Assembly (NCBI RefSeq): GCF_033095945.1
Contig: NZ_AP026800.1
Coordinates: 1,612,001-1,676,000 of the forward strand
Length of the DNA: 64,000 nucleotides
DNA from: Bombiscardovia apis
Lineage (GTDB): Bacteria; Actinomycetota; Actinomycetes; Actinomycetales; Bifidobacteriaceae
Direction: 5' to 3'
Positions 29,490 to 39,510 of this stretch are shown one piece after another (position 1 is the stretch's first letter; each line of letters begins with the position of its first letter). The notes below the pieces were generated by a model. The model was not told the origin of the DNA. It did no database searches and was given only the letters and a program-made list of their open reading frames with translations. The position numbers and the translations under genes were made by a program.

Positions 29490-31013
29490 ATGCTGAAACG
29501 GGTGCCTACAGCTGTGCAGAAGGAAGACGACCGCGTGAAGAGTATGCAGGGAGAACTTGCGAGATGGGTCACTAGCGATCCAGAAGATGCAGTGCCCGTG
29601 CGCACACGCCGTTGGTCCACTTGGCTGACGATAATTCTGTCATCTGTTTTTGCGATGGTAGAGGTTGCTGCAATTGGTAATACTGCATCAGCGCAACACA
29701 ACGATGGCGCGTACTTGTGGGCACTTTTAGGAACTATAGCCGCTTTGGTCCTTCCATTTTTAATCTTGCGCAAACGCGACGACCACCCTTATATCAGCTC
29801 TCTTCTGGCAAGCTTTTCTACGATTTTCTTACCATTTGACATGCTGCTTTGTCTTATGTGTCTCACTTCACTTATTGCTCGACGCAAACGATTAGATAAG
29901 TTAGTACCCAGTTCAATGCTTGCAGCGTTTGCCTGCGAGTTTGCTTTGGTGAGAGACGTAAAGCTACCCGCGAACTTTTCGTTTTTGCGCGGATTTGTGC
30001 CAGATATACACCAAATAAACTGGACGCTATACGCATTAATTATCGGATTTCTCGGCTTAGGAATTGCAGTAGCCTGCGGTATTTATATCCGTTTACGCGC
30101 CACTACTGTACAGGCCACCGAACAGGCCAGCGTCCAGAAAGAACGCACGCAACAATTGCAAGCCAACTTAAGCAACCAGCAAGTAGCAGATGCGATAGCG
30201 GTTGAAGCCCACGACACCCTTGCACATAGCCTTTCTCTGATAGGTCTCAACGCGTCAGCCCTGAAAGTTGAAGCAGACAAATTACAAAACCACCCTGATA
30301 ACCTCACTCAATTAAACTCACAAACATACGCCCAAGCCGCCCACGACATCGCCCTGAGAGCAGAAGATATTCGTAAACAGGCAGCAGGAGCACTCGACGA
30401 AACCCACTCCGTTATCGATATGCTCCGGCACCCTGATGAAGTAATGAAAGAGATGCAGCCGGACCCGCAAACGGCACTTACTCGGCCAGCTTTAGAAGAC
30501 ATCATTCGTCAATCACGGGGCTCCGGCATGAAACTCGACACTTGGATAGATGTAGAAAATCTCAGTCAGTTGGATCCTCCAATCGGCAAGGTTGCTTACC
30601 GCGTCATTCAAGAAGGACTCACCAACGCCCGCAGACACGCACCCGGCCAACCCATCTCTTTAGAAGTGACTGCGCGACCAGACGCGGGCATACACGTACA
30701 TCTCAGCAATCCCATGCCACCTACACAGGCTATAGATCAAGCAACTACTCCAATTCATTTGAGTACAAGCGAAGATGCAGGTCAGAACACCTTGCCAGCA
30801 ATGCCCAACAATAGTTTTATCGGAGCAACTCCCGCACAAAATAATCAAGCAAACAAACGATTAGGAGGCAACGGGTTAAAAGGCCTGACGGCACGTACAG
30901 CTTCATTCGGCGGACACTGTGCTTTTGGAGTCGATAATCACGATCTTTTCAACCTCGACGTGACCCTTCCTTTTGTGTTGGTCAGTTCGTCCCAGCAGCC
31001 TTACAATTCTTAG
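29490..31013 (+). CDS. Sensor histidine kinase, HisKA_3 (NarL/DesK-type)
   Basis: 507 residues with about five or six membrane segments in the first 200, then a coiled linker. The phospho-acceptor motif is EAHDTLAHSLSLIG with His241, followed by the HATPase region: N-box QEGLTNARRHAPG near 377 and G-box GGNGLKGLTARTASFGG near 458. The insert between those boxes is long and low in complexity. The response regulator follows 42 bases on. A second ATG at 29544 could also serve as start. The signal sensed is unknown, but the many-helix input domain suggests a membrane or envelope cue. Confidence 0.92.
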   Translation: MLKRVPTAVQKEDDRVKSMQGELARWVTSDPEDAVPVRTRRWSTWLTIILSSVFAMVEVAAIGNTASAQHNDGAYLWALLGTIAALVLPFLILRKRDDHPYISSLLASFSTIFLPFDMLLCLMCLTSLIARRKRLDKLVPSSMLAAFACEFALVRDVKLPANFSFLRGFVPDIHQINWTLYALIIGFLGLGIAVACGIYIRLRATTVQATEQASVQKERTQQLQANLSNQQVADAIAVEAHDTLAHSLSLIGLNASALKVEADKLQNHPDNLTQLNSQTYAQAAHDIALRAEDIRKQAAGALDETHSVIDMLRHPDEVMKEMQPDPQTALTRPALEDIIRQSRGSGMKLDTWIDVENLSQLDPPIGKVAYRVIQEGLTNARRHAPGQPISLEVTARPDAGIHVHLSNPMPPTQAIDQATTPIHLSTSEDAGQNTLPAMPNNSFIGATPAQNNQANKRLGGNGLKGLTARTASFGGHCAFGVDNHDLFNLDVTLPFVLVSSSQQPYNS

Positions 31014-31055
31014 TTATATTCTACGGACCAACCGCTGGACCGCCTTACAGTTACG

Positions 31056-31814
31056 ATGGTAAGTATGGAGCACACAAGGGGCATAAGCGCATCATCCGAG
31101 GAAAACTGTGGGCAAGAGCAGCCTATTCCAGCACCCATTCGCGTCAGTATCGTAGACGATGACCCGATGATTTGCCAAGCAATGGCCCTAATTATCAACA
31201 CTTCCTCATCCGGGCGAGTAACGGTTATATCAACGGCACAAAATGCGGCTGACGCTTTAAAACACGCTCAGAAAGAGCATCCAGATATCGTTCTCATGGA
31301 TTTAGCTATGCCCGGCATCTCAGGCATCGAAGCTACCGCAAAGCTCCGCTCTTTGCCCAACCCTCCGCATGTGCTCGTGCTCACATCGCTCAGCCCTTCT
31401 ACCACAGTGGAGCATGCAGTAGAGGCGGGCGCGGAAGGTTTTATTTCCAAGACTGATCCTCCGGAAGAAATCGTAGATCGCATTATAGGCGCATACTCTG
31501 GTGATCCACAGTTTAATTTAGTGAGCCAACGGCAACTGATTACTAGGCTCACTGCTAGCCAACCTATGACACGACGCAACGAAGCGCGCACGCTCCTCTA
31601 CAGCTTGACCGACCGCGAGCGCCAAGCCACTCTCCTCGCAGCAGAAGGATACACCAACCAAGAAATTGCTGAGCGCATGTATGTTAGCGAGCGCACAGTG
31701 AAGGCCCATCTCTCTTCAACTTGTGACAAGCTGTGCATGAGCCGAGTGCAGCTCGCCCGGTTGGTTGAGCGAGCTGACTTGGATACGACACAGACCGAAC
31801 CAGGTATTGATTAG
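31056..31814 (+). CDS. Response regulator, NarL/LuxR type
   Basis: 252 residues. The receiver domain has the acidic pair in SIVDDDPM, phospho-acceptor Asp82 in VLMDLAMPG and Lys in GFISKTDPPEE. The DNA-binding end carries the LuxR helix-turn-helix: LTDRERQATLLAAEGYTN, then ERMYVSERTVKAHLSS. A start at the second ATG (31065) is equally possible. It is the partner of the kinase just upstream. Targets are unknown. The divergent DUF4190-like gene and the inverted repeat at 29301 are candidates. Confidence 0.93.
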   Translation: MVSMEHTRGISASSEENCGQEQPIPAPIRVSIVDDDPMICQAMALIINTSSSGRVTVISTAQNAADALKHAQKEHPDIVLMDLAMPGISGIEATAKLRSLPNPPHVLVLTSLSPSTTVEHAVEAGAEGFISKTDPPEEIVDRIIGAYSGDPQFNLVSQRQLITRLTASQPMTRRNEARTLLYSLTDRERQATLLAAEGYTNQEIAERMYVSERTVKAHLSSTCDKLCMSRVQLARLVERADLDTTQTEPGID

Positions 31815-31852
31815 GCAGCATTGAGATACTGTCTGCCCGCACCACCCACTCC

Positions 31853-34800
31853 TCACCCGAGGAGGGAGAGGAGGTCGTTTTTGGTTAGGGTGGAGATGGT
31901 GGGAGCTGTGGACGAGGCGGAGTCTACGAAGCGGGCGGCTAGGTCGGACTTGGTGTGTTGGAGGTTGAGGATGCGCTCCTCGATAGTGTCCTTGGCCACG
32001 ATTTGATAGACGTTGACATCTTGGGTCTGGCCGATGCGGTGGGCACGGTCGTTGGCCTGCTCTTGGGCCGCGGCGTTCCACCAAGGATCGGCGTGAACCA
32101 CTACGCAGGCGCCGGTCAAATTCAGACCCGTATTGCCGGCCTTGAGCGAAATGAGGAAGACGGGGGTGTCGTCCGTATTAAAGCTGTCGACCAACTCCAG
32201 TCGCTTCTTCTTAGGCGTCGCACCAGTTATAACGTTGTACTCCACGCCCTTTTGACGCAAACGCTCGGCAATCAAGTCCAAATATGAGGTAAACTGCGAG
32301 AAAATGAGCATCTTCCGGCCGGCATCTTGGCAAGATTCTACCAATTCCTCAATCGCATCCAGCTTGGCAGAAGACACCTTTTTCGACTCAAGCGCAGCCT
32401 TACCCGCCTGCTCAGCCAATTCCTGCTCAGCTATACTTGCGATTTCTGCCGGCTTGCCGAAGGACTGCGGCCCGTTTGCAACGCGTGCAATCTCCGCCGC
32501 TGCCTCAGGCACGCCTTCACCCACATTGCTAAAGAGCAGGCGCGGATCGCAGCAGGCTTGGCGCAAACGTGTCAGCTGTGCCAAAACTTGCAGCTTGTCG
32601 TTCTTAAACTCCACGTCGCGCTGCTTGTTGAGCGTGAGCCTAAGTCGCTGCTCCAAAGCCGCGTAAATCCGCCGCTGCTCACCCTCCAGCTGCACAGTAA
32701 TCACGTTCTCAATCTTGTCGGGCAAATCCTTCAACACGTCTGCCTTACGCCTGCGCAGAATGAAGGGCCCCACAAAAGCCTGAAGTCTGGCTTGCGCGTC
32801 TTCATCCCCGCTCAAAATTGGCAGCTCAAAGCGGTCGCGGAAATGCCTATATGAGCGCAAAATGCCGGGCATGAGGAAGTCGAAAATAGACCAGAGCTCA
32901 GAAAGGCGATTCTCGATAGGCGTGCCAGTCAAGGCAAAGCGGTGGCGAGCGTCGAGCTTACGCACCGCTTGGGCAGCCTTGGTAGAGTGATTCTTTATAT
33001 ATTGCGCCTCGTCCAAGGTCACGCAATACAGAGCCAATCCCTTGTAATCCTCGATATCTCGGCGCAGCAAATCGTAAGAAGTGACCAGCACATCGTAGCG
33101 CCCAGCCTGGCTCAATACCTGCCTGCGCTCATCTTTACTACCGGCCACAGTCGCTACGGAGAGCTCGGGCACAAACTTATTGCATTCGGCAGCCCAGTTG
33201 TAGACCAGCGAGGCGGGGCACACAATTAAGCTAGGCCCAATCTTGCGCGCTTCCTCCCGTTTGGAATCGAGGAAGGAGAGCAGCTGCACCGTCTTACCCA
33301 GGCCCATTTCGTCGGCTAAAATACCACCGAAGCCCTTGTCGCAGGCCGCACTCAGCCAGCGGAAGCCCTCCTCCTGGTAGGGTCGCAGCACTCCCTGGAG
33401 CTCAGCGGGCAGCTGGTAACTGCTTGGATCAACACTCTTAAGATTGTTGATATATCCGCGGAAAGCCTCATCTTTATGGTCCTCTTCAACTTGAGCATCC
33501 CAATAGTAGGCCTCGTAAGCGGGAACTGTAATGGGCCCGGATTCCAGCTCCTCGGCTTTGATGCCCATGTCAGCTTCGGCCTCTTCGAGCGCAGACATAT
33601 CCGCGTGGGCCAAGTCCACAAAAGCGCCGCCGCGTAAACGATGGAAACGCTGCTTTTTGCGGTAACTTTCCAGCAGGGCAGGCACTTCTTCGGGGTCAAT
33701 TTCATCGGCCAGAGCAGAAATCTCAACCAGCCCAGACTTAATAGAGAGCCCCAAGCGAACCATAGTATGCGAGCCCGTGGTGAGACCGTCGAAGGCCGGC
33801 GTGGAATACACTTCACCCAAGCGCCGCAGAATCGGCAGGCCCTCGGTAAGCAGTTTATAAATCGCCTTATCGTCGGACTCGGCAATGCGGGTCACAATCC
33901 CCTGCGGCTCCGGGAAGTAATGCCGAGCAGCCTCAACTGCCAAGCGCTCAGTAGACTTGTCTCGCACCACCGGTTCGTGGGCACCGATTCCGCTAAACAC
34001 GTGGAAGCGCTGGTCGCCGTAGCGCGCTTGCAAATCGCAGGAAACACCTTCGCTATCTCGGTCCAAGTAGACCTCAATCACGCATGGCAGGCGGCGCATG
34101 GTGAGCAACTCCGGGGGCAGTAGAGCGCGCAAACCGTTCTGAGTGCTGCGCTCAGCTGGCACAACCCCAATTTCGCTCTTCTCGTTGCCCTCGTCATCAC
34201 CCTCATCATCGTTATCATCAGGCGAAGCAACTTGCGGGTTCAGAGCCGGCAATACGGTGTGGGAGAATGTCTCCACATCGTCGGCCCCTAAATACAGGCC
34301 CTCATCTTCCTTATGCTCACTACTCGACGGGCTGCACAAGACTTGAATGAGCTTGCGATTGTCCGAAAGAGCCTTGGAGCAGCGGTAAATAGTGATATTC
34401 CCGTTGCCCAAGAACGTGTTGGTACCCACTGGCCAAGCCACCATGAAGGAGACGCGGTGACCCACTACGAAGCGGTCGACCGTGAGCCGATGCCGAATCA
34501 CATATCCCTGAGCCGCTGAACGCCCGCCATTGCCAGCAGCACCCGCAGCACCCGCCGAGGCAGGCTCTACTCGTAGCCCTAAGTCGGGATCGCCACTAAC
34601 TACAGTAACCGCGTGCGCCTGCGTGTTCGACCTGCCGCCCGGCGCATAATCCACACTCAGCCCAGTGTCGGTATACAAATCCAAGACATCGCTGACCTCT
34701 TCCTCAGACAGCATCATTTGCCCCAAAGCGCCCCGGTGCTGGCGGTAATAGCCAATCATCCCCTCTTGCCCGCTGGAACGAATCTCGACGCCTCGCTGGA

Positions 34801-35800
34801 GGATGTCAAGCAAACCGCGCGAAGCCGGGTCGAAACTGTCTCGCGAATGCACGAAAGCCAGCTTTTGACCGTAGGAATAAAAGAGCCCGTTGCTGCTCGC
34901 TTGCAGGAGGGAGTCTATATCTTTGACCGCATAAGAAACGTGGCGTGAAGGTACAGCAATGCGCAAACGTAAGTCCCAGCCCGAACCAGAATACGACAGG
35001 TTGGGCCGCAAATTCACGCTGCCAATGGCCAAATGCAGGCCGCCAGCTGCCGAGACTGCGGTGAGTTCACCGTTCGATTCGGCACTACCCGAGACCTCTT
35101 TAAGCAGGGCCACTTCGCGCGCCCGCCGCTGCTTTTGCTGCTCTTTACTGGCCTCAATCATGAAGTCTTGCAGGTCGCGTGAGGTTTGCTGACGCCCGCT
35201 TTGCACCGGCTGGCCCGTCTGTTCAAAGAGCTCCGGCGATTCGTTGTAAACCATCACCAGCGCCACCACATGTTTGCAGACCGCCCCTAAGCGCCCGAAA
35301 GCGGGGCAGGTGCAGCCCGAAGAAGTCACGCTTCCCGTGTCTAAATCAATATGGGCACTGACTTGGTAATCGTCGGAAAGTTGGTAAGAGTTTTCGACAG
35401 TTGCGCTCAAATCGAGCTCGCGCCCCTGAGCTCGGCAGGCAAAACCACGTATGTGCTTGGATTGCACCACTTCGTAGGCCCGGAAGTAAGCGCCGCGCCC
35501 TATGCGTTTTAACTCAGCTTCAGACACGACTTCTAAGCGCCCGAAGGCTTTGCCGTCCGCGCTATCATCTGCATAATCGTAGCCATCATCATCGGGCCCA
35601 AACCCGTAGTTACTCTCTCGCCCAGCTCTGGCTCCATATACAGAAGCGTGCCAATCCAAATTATCCCGCCTTTCGTTGTACCAGCAAACTTTAAGCTTAC
35701 CTCCTTTTGCCGCGCCACGCTTATAGACAGCTGTGAGCACAAGTCGGGCCGGCAACCGGCCGCGGCAAGGAAGGTGACTAAGGCCATATAGGCATTGCAC
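31853..35800 (-). CDS. SWIM zinc-finger SNF2-family DNA helicase
   Basis: About 1315 residues. A SWIM zinc finger (CTCPAFGRLGAVCKHVV, C-x-C...C-x-H) lies near residue 160. A helicase-associated middle region precedes the SNF2 ATPase: Walker A LADEMGLGKTVQLL near 830, motif II DEAQYIKN near 930, and the C-terminal RecA lobe ending HRIGQTQDVNVYQI near 1255. SNF2 proteins move along double-stranded DNA to remodel protein-DNA complexes. Bacterial members are linked to repair and RNA polymerase recycling. The N-terminal start is unsure: no clear ribosome site precedes ATG 35800, and the first 50 residues look less conserved. It converges with the response regulator, 38 bases apart. Confidence 0.9.
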   Translation of the reverse strand: MQCLYGLSHLPCRGRLPARLVLTAVYKRGAAKGGKLKVCWYNERRDNLDWHASVYGARAGRESNYGFGPDDDGYDYADDSADGKAFGRLEVVSEAELKRIGRGAYFRAYEVVQSKHIRGFACRAQGRELDLSATVENSYQLSDDYQVSAHIDLDTGSVTSSGCTCPAFGRLGAVCKHVVALVMVYNESPELFEQTGQPVQSGRQQTSRDLQDFMIEASKEQQKQRRAREVALLKEVSGSAESNGELTAVSAAGGLHLAIGSVNLRPNLSYSGSGWDLRLRIAVPSRHVSYAVKDIDSLLQASSNGLFYSYGQKLAFVHSRDSFDPASRGLLDILQRGVEIRSSGQEGMIGYYRQHRGALGQMMLSEEEVSDVLDLYTDTGLSVDYAPGGRSNTQAHAVTVVSGDPDLGLRVEPASAGAAGAAGNGGRSAAQGYVIRHRLTVDRFVVGHRVSFMVAWPVGTNTFLGNGNITIYRCSKALSDNRKLIQVLCSPSSSEHKEDEGLYLGADDVETFSHTVLPALNPQVASPDDNDDEGDDEGNEKSEIGVVPAERSTQNGLRALLPPELLTMRRLPCVIEVYLDRDSEGVSCDLQARYGDQRFHVFSGIGAHEPVVRDKSTERLAVEAARHYFPEPQGIVTRIAESDDKAIYKLLTEGLPILRRLGEVYSTPAFDGLTTGSHTMVRLGLSIKSGLVEISALADEIDPEEVPALLESYRKKQRFHRLRGGAFVDLAHADMSALEEAEADMGIKAEELESGPITVPAYEAYYWDAQVEEDHKDEAFRGYINNLKSVDPSSYQLPAELQGVLRPYQEEGFRWLSAACDKGFGGILADEMGLGKTVQLLSFLDSKREEARKIGPSLIVCPASLVYNWAAECNKFVPELSVATVAGSKDERRQVLSQAGRYDVLVTSYDLLRRDIEDYKGLALYCVTLDEAQYIKNHSTKAAQAVRKLDARHRFALTGTPIENRLSELWSIFDFLMPGILRSYRHFRDRFELPILSGDEDAQARLQAFVGPFILRRRKADVLKDLPDKIENVITVQLEGEQRRIYAALEQRLRLTLNKQRDVEFKNDKLQVLAQLTRLRQACCDPRLLFSNVGEGVPEAAAEIARVANGPQSFGKPAEIASIAEQELAEQAGKAALESKKVSSAKLDAIEELVESCQDAGRKMLIFSQFTSYLDLIAERLRQKGVEYNVITGATPKKKRLELVDSFNTDDTPVFLISLKAGNTGLNLTGACVVVHADPWWNAAAQEQANDRAHRIGQTQDVNVYQIVAKDTIEERILNLQHTKSDLAARFVDSASSTAPTISTLTKNDLLSLLG

Positions 35801-36006
35801 AAGGGCTCATAATGTGACTTCGCACACAATAGAGCGCCGAAACTGTCGAATTAGTGGAACGACACCACGTTCTACACAGCTTATCCATTTTGAGCTTCGT
35901 ATAATGGGCAACACTATAGCCATGTGTGCTCGGTTGGGCGTAGCGCACAAGGTTCGCAAACGGACACAGTTGTACCCGTCCGCGAATGGGGGAAAATTAG
36001 GAGAAC

Positions 36007-37881
36007 ATGTATTCGGGGGATAAACGCGGTACCGAGAGGGGTGATGCGACACACGGTCGCTACTCCTCCCGTTTTCTGCGCCTAGCAGTTGCATTATTCG
36101 TACTCGTGGCGCTCAGCGGCAGCATGATTGCACTAGGCCTAGGCCAAATGAACAGCTCCGCGGAAGATACTGGAAGCGCACCAGCGGGCGCTTCTTCGCC
36201 AACATCCTCAGCAGATTCGTCTGCATCACCCACTCCTTTCCCCGCACCTTCTGGCCAACCGTCAGCCAGCCCGGGCACTTCACTAAGTGACCACGCCAAG
36301 GGGATTGCTCAGAGCTCCACGGCTCCGGGCTCGCTTACTGCTCCTTCGGCACAGCTTGGTCAGGACAGCTTCCCTGCCAAACCCAAAATGGCGCCTCGCG
36401 GAGAGGCAGTGCCTTTCGGCGCAACGATTGACAGCAACCCAAATTGCACAGTAACTAACACCGTCAACGGCAATGATCACACCGATTATTGGACTTGGAC
36501 ATACAACACCCGTGATAATACAGCCGCAATTAAGGCAATTGCGAACAAACCCGCGTTGTATTTCAACAATGCCTGCATCAAACTTCCCAGCAAAGTCGTA
36601 TACAACGGAACCGAATATAAAGTTGTAACCGTTGACTACGGTGCTATGTCTTACGCAAGAGATGCAGAGTTGCCCAGCCCCAACAGCATTGAACAGATTG
36701 ACATTCCAGACACCGTCACCTTGGTGTACGCCTTCGCCTTCTTATACACACCCATCCGCCACGTGCACTTGTCACAAAATCTGGAGACCATCAGCTACAA
36801 GGCCTTCGGCGGAAGCAACATGCAAGATATTGACTTTTCCCAAAGCCCGAATTTGAAGATAATCGAAGAGTCAGCTTTCTCAGTGAATCAATTCAAGCAT
36901 CTCGATTTGAGACCGCTTGAAGGCCATATTCAAACGCTCGGTGCGGGTGCTTTCCGCTGGAATCAGATTACTGACTTACAACTTCCAGCCACTCCTCTGC
37001 CGATCACAACACCGCAAACTGTCAACGATCTACCAGATAAAGACCACAATGTGAACTGGAAATCGGCCGTGGCTTGGCAGCAGCCGGAGGAGCACCTTAC
37101 CCCACAGGAGAGCAATCCTCAGCCTGCAAACCCCCAAATCACCATCAACCAACTGTTCAAACGAATCGAATTCGGAAGCTCTAATCTCACCAACATTCCG
37201 TTCACTTTCCACGTGCACACCGCAGATTCAGACCTGCCGACGTCCGGAGTCTTTAGAGTAAGCGACATGTGCGAGTTCACCGGCGACAGGGCGAGCGGCA
37301 CTTCATCTAATTGCAGCACCGGGCATGCTTCAGATCCAATCGTTTTTGATACCAGCAGCAAAACGTTTACCCTCAAACCCTCGGTAAAAAGCTTCATTTT
37401 CCGTTGGGATTACGCGGATGCCAATAGCAACTTGCTCTACCATGGGCAGTACATAGTGCGCGTGCAATACAAAGCAACCATGTATTGCCCCACTGCCACG
37501 AATCCAAGCGAATTGTGCACTTGGGATGACCCTTCAATAGTTAATCCGCAAGTAGTGCAGTCCGGTAAGCAGGTAGTCGAGCCAGCGAAAGACCCGAAGA
37601 AGGCCTGTAATACAGACGGGTACTGCTATTCGTTTAGCCGCTGGACCACTGATTTTGCAGGTACAACCGATTACTCCTTCTCCCAACCTGTAAGCGGCCC
37701 TGTGAAGCTCTACGCGCAGTGGGAAATTCTTATGGCTCTGCCTCCTGCCGGCGAAGTGCCCAAGGTGTATTGGTCTAGCCTGGCGCTCATGACTCTTGCC
37801 TTTTCCGGTGGAATCGGCTTATGCGGCCGCAAAGCGTATTCCGTCTTGAGAGCAGCCCCAACTCGGCGACCACGAGCCTAG
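36007..37881 (+). CDS. Cell-wall-anchored BspA-like leucine-rich surface protein
   Basis: 624 residues. The N-terminal export helix (about 20-42, FLRLAVALFVLVALSGSMIA) is followed by a Ser/Pro/Ala-rich stretch. A BspA-type LRR_5 region at about 170-335 has recurring I-D-I-P-D-T-V, V-H-L-S-Q-N-L and A-F-x-x-x motifs. Further domains follow, including one ending SFSRWTTDFAGTTDYSF like an InlB B-repeat. The C-terminus has LPPAGEVP near 577, a membrane helix and a basic end, a sortase signal of LPxxG type. Such proteins face outward and may bind host or plant polymers. GGAG precedes the ATG. Confidence 0.8.
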   Translation: MYSGDKRGTERGDATHGRYSSRFLRLAVALFVLVALSGSMIALGLGQMNSSAEDTGSAPAGASSPTSSADSSASPTPFPAPSGQPSASPGTSLSDHAKGIAQSSTAPGSLTAPSAQLGQDSFPAKPKMAPRGEAVPFGATIDSNPNCTVTNTVNGNDHTDYWTWTYNTRDNTAAIKAIANKPALYFNNACIKLPSKVVYNGTEYKVVTVDYGAMSYARDAELPSPNSIEQIDIPDTVTLVYAFAFLYTPIRHVHLSQNLETISYKAFGGSNMQDIDFSQSPNLKIIEESAFSVNQFKHLDLRPLEGHIQTLGAGAFRWNQITDLQLPATPLPITTPQTVNDLPDKDHNVNWKSAVAWQQPEEHLTPQESNPQPANPQITINQLFKRIEFGSSNLTNIPFTFHVHTADSDLPTSGVFRVSDMCEFTGDRASGTSSNCSTGHASDPIVFDTSSKTFTLKPSVKSFIFRWDYADANSNLLYHGQYIVRVQYKATMYCPTATNPSELCTWDDPSIVNPQVVQSGKQVVEPAKDPKKACNTDGYCYSFSRWTTDFAGTTDYSFSQPVSGPVKLYAQWEILMALPPAGEVPKVYWSSLALMTLAFSGGIGLCGRKAYSVLRAAPTRRPRA

Positions 37882-37882
37882 G

Positions 37883-37933
37883 TTTATCAAGTATCCGGAG
37901 CTGCCCTCCTCCCCCCGAAGAATACTTGATAAA
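37883..37933. repeat. Perfect 12-bp inverted repeat TTTATCAAGTAT
   Basis: TTTATCAAGTAT (37883-37894) and ATACTTGATAAA (37922-37933) are separated by 27 bases, directly after the surface-protein stop. An 11-base copy (TTTATCAAGTA) recurs at 40522-40532 after the ABC pair. The stem is too A/T-rich for a typical terminator. An operator or a trace of mobile DNA is possible. Confidence 0.7.
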
Positions 37934-38181
37934 GTCAACCATTCGAATCTGCCAACCAAAGAAGAGCGCCCGGCTTGCGTAGCGCGCAAAACTGCGCGAA
38001 GGCCTGCCCGCAAAACTCTTTCAGGAAAGTTCCAGCCGCGTAGCATAAGCTACCTCAGGAGTTTGGGTGGCCGAGAAGATACACTGAAACTCGTATATCG
38101 AGGCTACAAGATTGAGCTGCCCGAGTACTGACTGTGCCGGCAAACACAGGGCAGGTGGGCGCATGAAGTGGGAAGGATGCC

Positions 38182-39510
38182 ATGTTCGTCCTGAAGAACG
38201 CATGGAGAGCAATCGCACGAAACAAGGCGCGCAACATTACGTTCCTTATTGTCTGCATAGCAGTGACCGCATCGGGCCTAGTGGGCCTAACTATTGTGCG
38301 AGCAGACGACGCCACGCGCACCACCATTTATGACACCCAGCGGGTCGATGCCATAGTCACGCCTAAGGCAGACGGCAAGGGCAAAGGCCAGAGCGCTAAG
38401 CCCCTGGGCTGGGAGCAGTACTCCAAGTATGCTCAATATTTGCAGCTCGATTCCGTGCAGTTCAACGTGTACTACTATGAGACCGCGCCCGCCACTTTCA
38501 GCGACATCAAAGCAGTGGGGCCAGATGGCAGCAGCCTCCAACTGGTCGGATTGTCTGACGCTTCAGCCCTCGCCAAGGGCCCCTACGGCAGCGTAAAGCG
38601 CACGGAAGGCAAAGACATCGACTTCTCGGGCAATTCGTCCGACACCGTGCTCGTCTCTCAGGCTCTCGCTACCGCCAACAAGCTCAAGGTTGGCTCCACC
38701 CTCAAGATGGCAGACGCAAAAGATGCCTCTAAAACCACTGACATGCACGTGGCCGGCATTTACGAATCGAAGGGCAAGGACGCGAGCGGAGCGGCAGCCA
38801 ACGCCGTATATACCAATTTCACAGCCTTCTCTAGTGGCAGTTTCGACCAAGCCAGCAATCCCGGAGACAAGGGCCACGAGCTCAAGATTGTCTTCCAAAT
38901 GCAAAATCCTAAAGACTACGAGCAGTTCAAGAAGTCCTTCAAGCGCGGCGGTCTCAACACTAAAGAATACGAGATTTCCTCTCCCAGCCTTGAGGCTTAC
39001 AACAAGTCGGTGCAGCCCTTGCACGATGAAGTCTCTCGCATGAAAATAGCACTGGTTGTAATTCTCATCTTCGGCGCCCTGCTGGCCCTGACTTGGCTGG
39101 CTTTCGGCCTTATGTCTCGCGGCAACGAGCTGGGTATGGCCCTTGCCATCGGCGTTACCAAGGCCCGCATCGGCTGGCAGCTGGCTCTCGAAACCCTGAT
39201 GCTCACCCTGCCCGGCCTCGCCCTCGGCGTTGGTTTGGGTGCCCTCCTGTGCCCGCCTGCGGTTCGTTCCGCCACTTCCATAGCCGGCATTCGCCAGACG
39301 CCTACCAGCTCAATGTACTGGCAGATTGCAGGCATCGGCATCATGACGTGCGCAGTGCTTGCTCTAGCAGCCTCGCTCTACGCACTCACTTTCAAGTCCT
39401 CTCGCCTCTACGCTTCGGCCAGCCCCGATGCCGCAGCTAACAATAAGACGGTCGAGGCACAACCTCAATCAGAAGCAACTTCCCAGTCTGACGCTAAGGA
39501 GATGGCATGA
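38182..39510 (+). CDS. FtsX/MacB-type ABC transporter permease
   Basis: 442 residues with an N-terminal membrane helix (MFVLKNAWRAIARNKARN, then ITFLIVCIAV). A large extracytoplasmic domain covers about 35-280. Three further helices follow at about 287-310, 338-360 and 385-407, the FtsX layout. The C-terminus is acidic and cytoplasmic. Such permeases act in peptide export or envelope stress, or transmit force to wall hydrolases, rather than import. The stop overlaps the start of the partner ATPase gene by 4 bases, so the two are translated together. Confidence 0.88.
   Translation: MFVLKNAWRAIARNKARNITFLIVCIAVTASGLVGLTIVRADDATRTTIYDTQRVDAIVTPKADGKGKGQSAKPLGWEQYSKYAQYLQLDSVQFNVYYYETAPATFSDIKAVGPDGSSLQLVGLSDASALAKGPYGSVKRTEGKDIDFSGNSSDTVLVSQALATANKLKVGSTLKMADAKDASKTTDMHVAGIYESKGKDASGAAANAVYTNFTAFSSGSFDQASNPGDKGHELKIVFQMQNPKDYEQFKKSFKRGGLNTKEYEISSPSLEAYNKSVQPLHDEVSRMKIALVVILIFGALLALTWLAFGLMSRGNELGMALAIGVTKARIGWQLALETLMLTLPGLALGVGLGALLCPPAVRSATSIAGIRQTPTSSMYWQIAGIGIMTCAVLALAASLYALTFKSSRLYASASPDAAANNKTVEAQPQSEATSQSDAKEMA

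Noticed and set aside
35533-35829. 98-codon minus-strand frame near the SNF2 helicase start, taken as a sign of a frameshift
   Set aside because: It is out of phase with the helicase throughout and carries no helicase-like sequence, so no frameshift in that gene is indicated.
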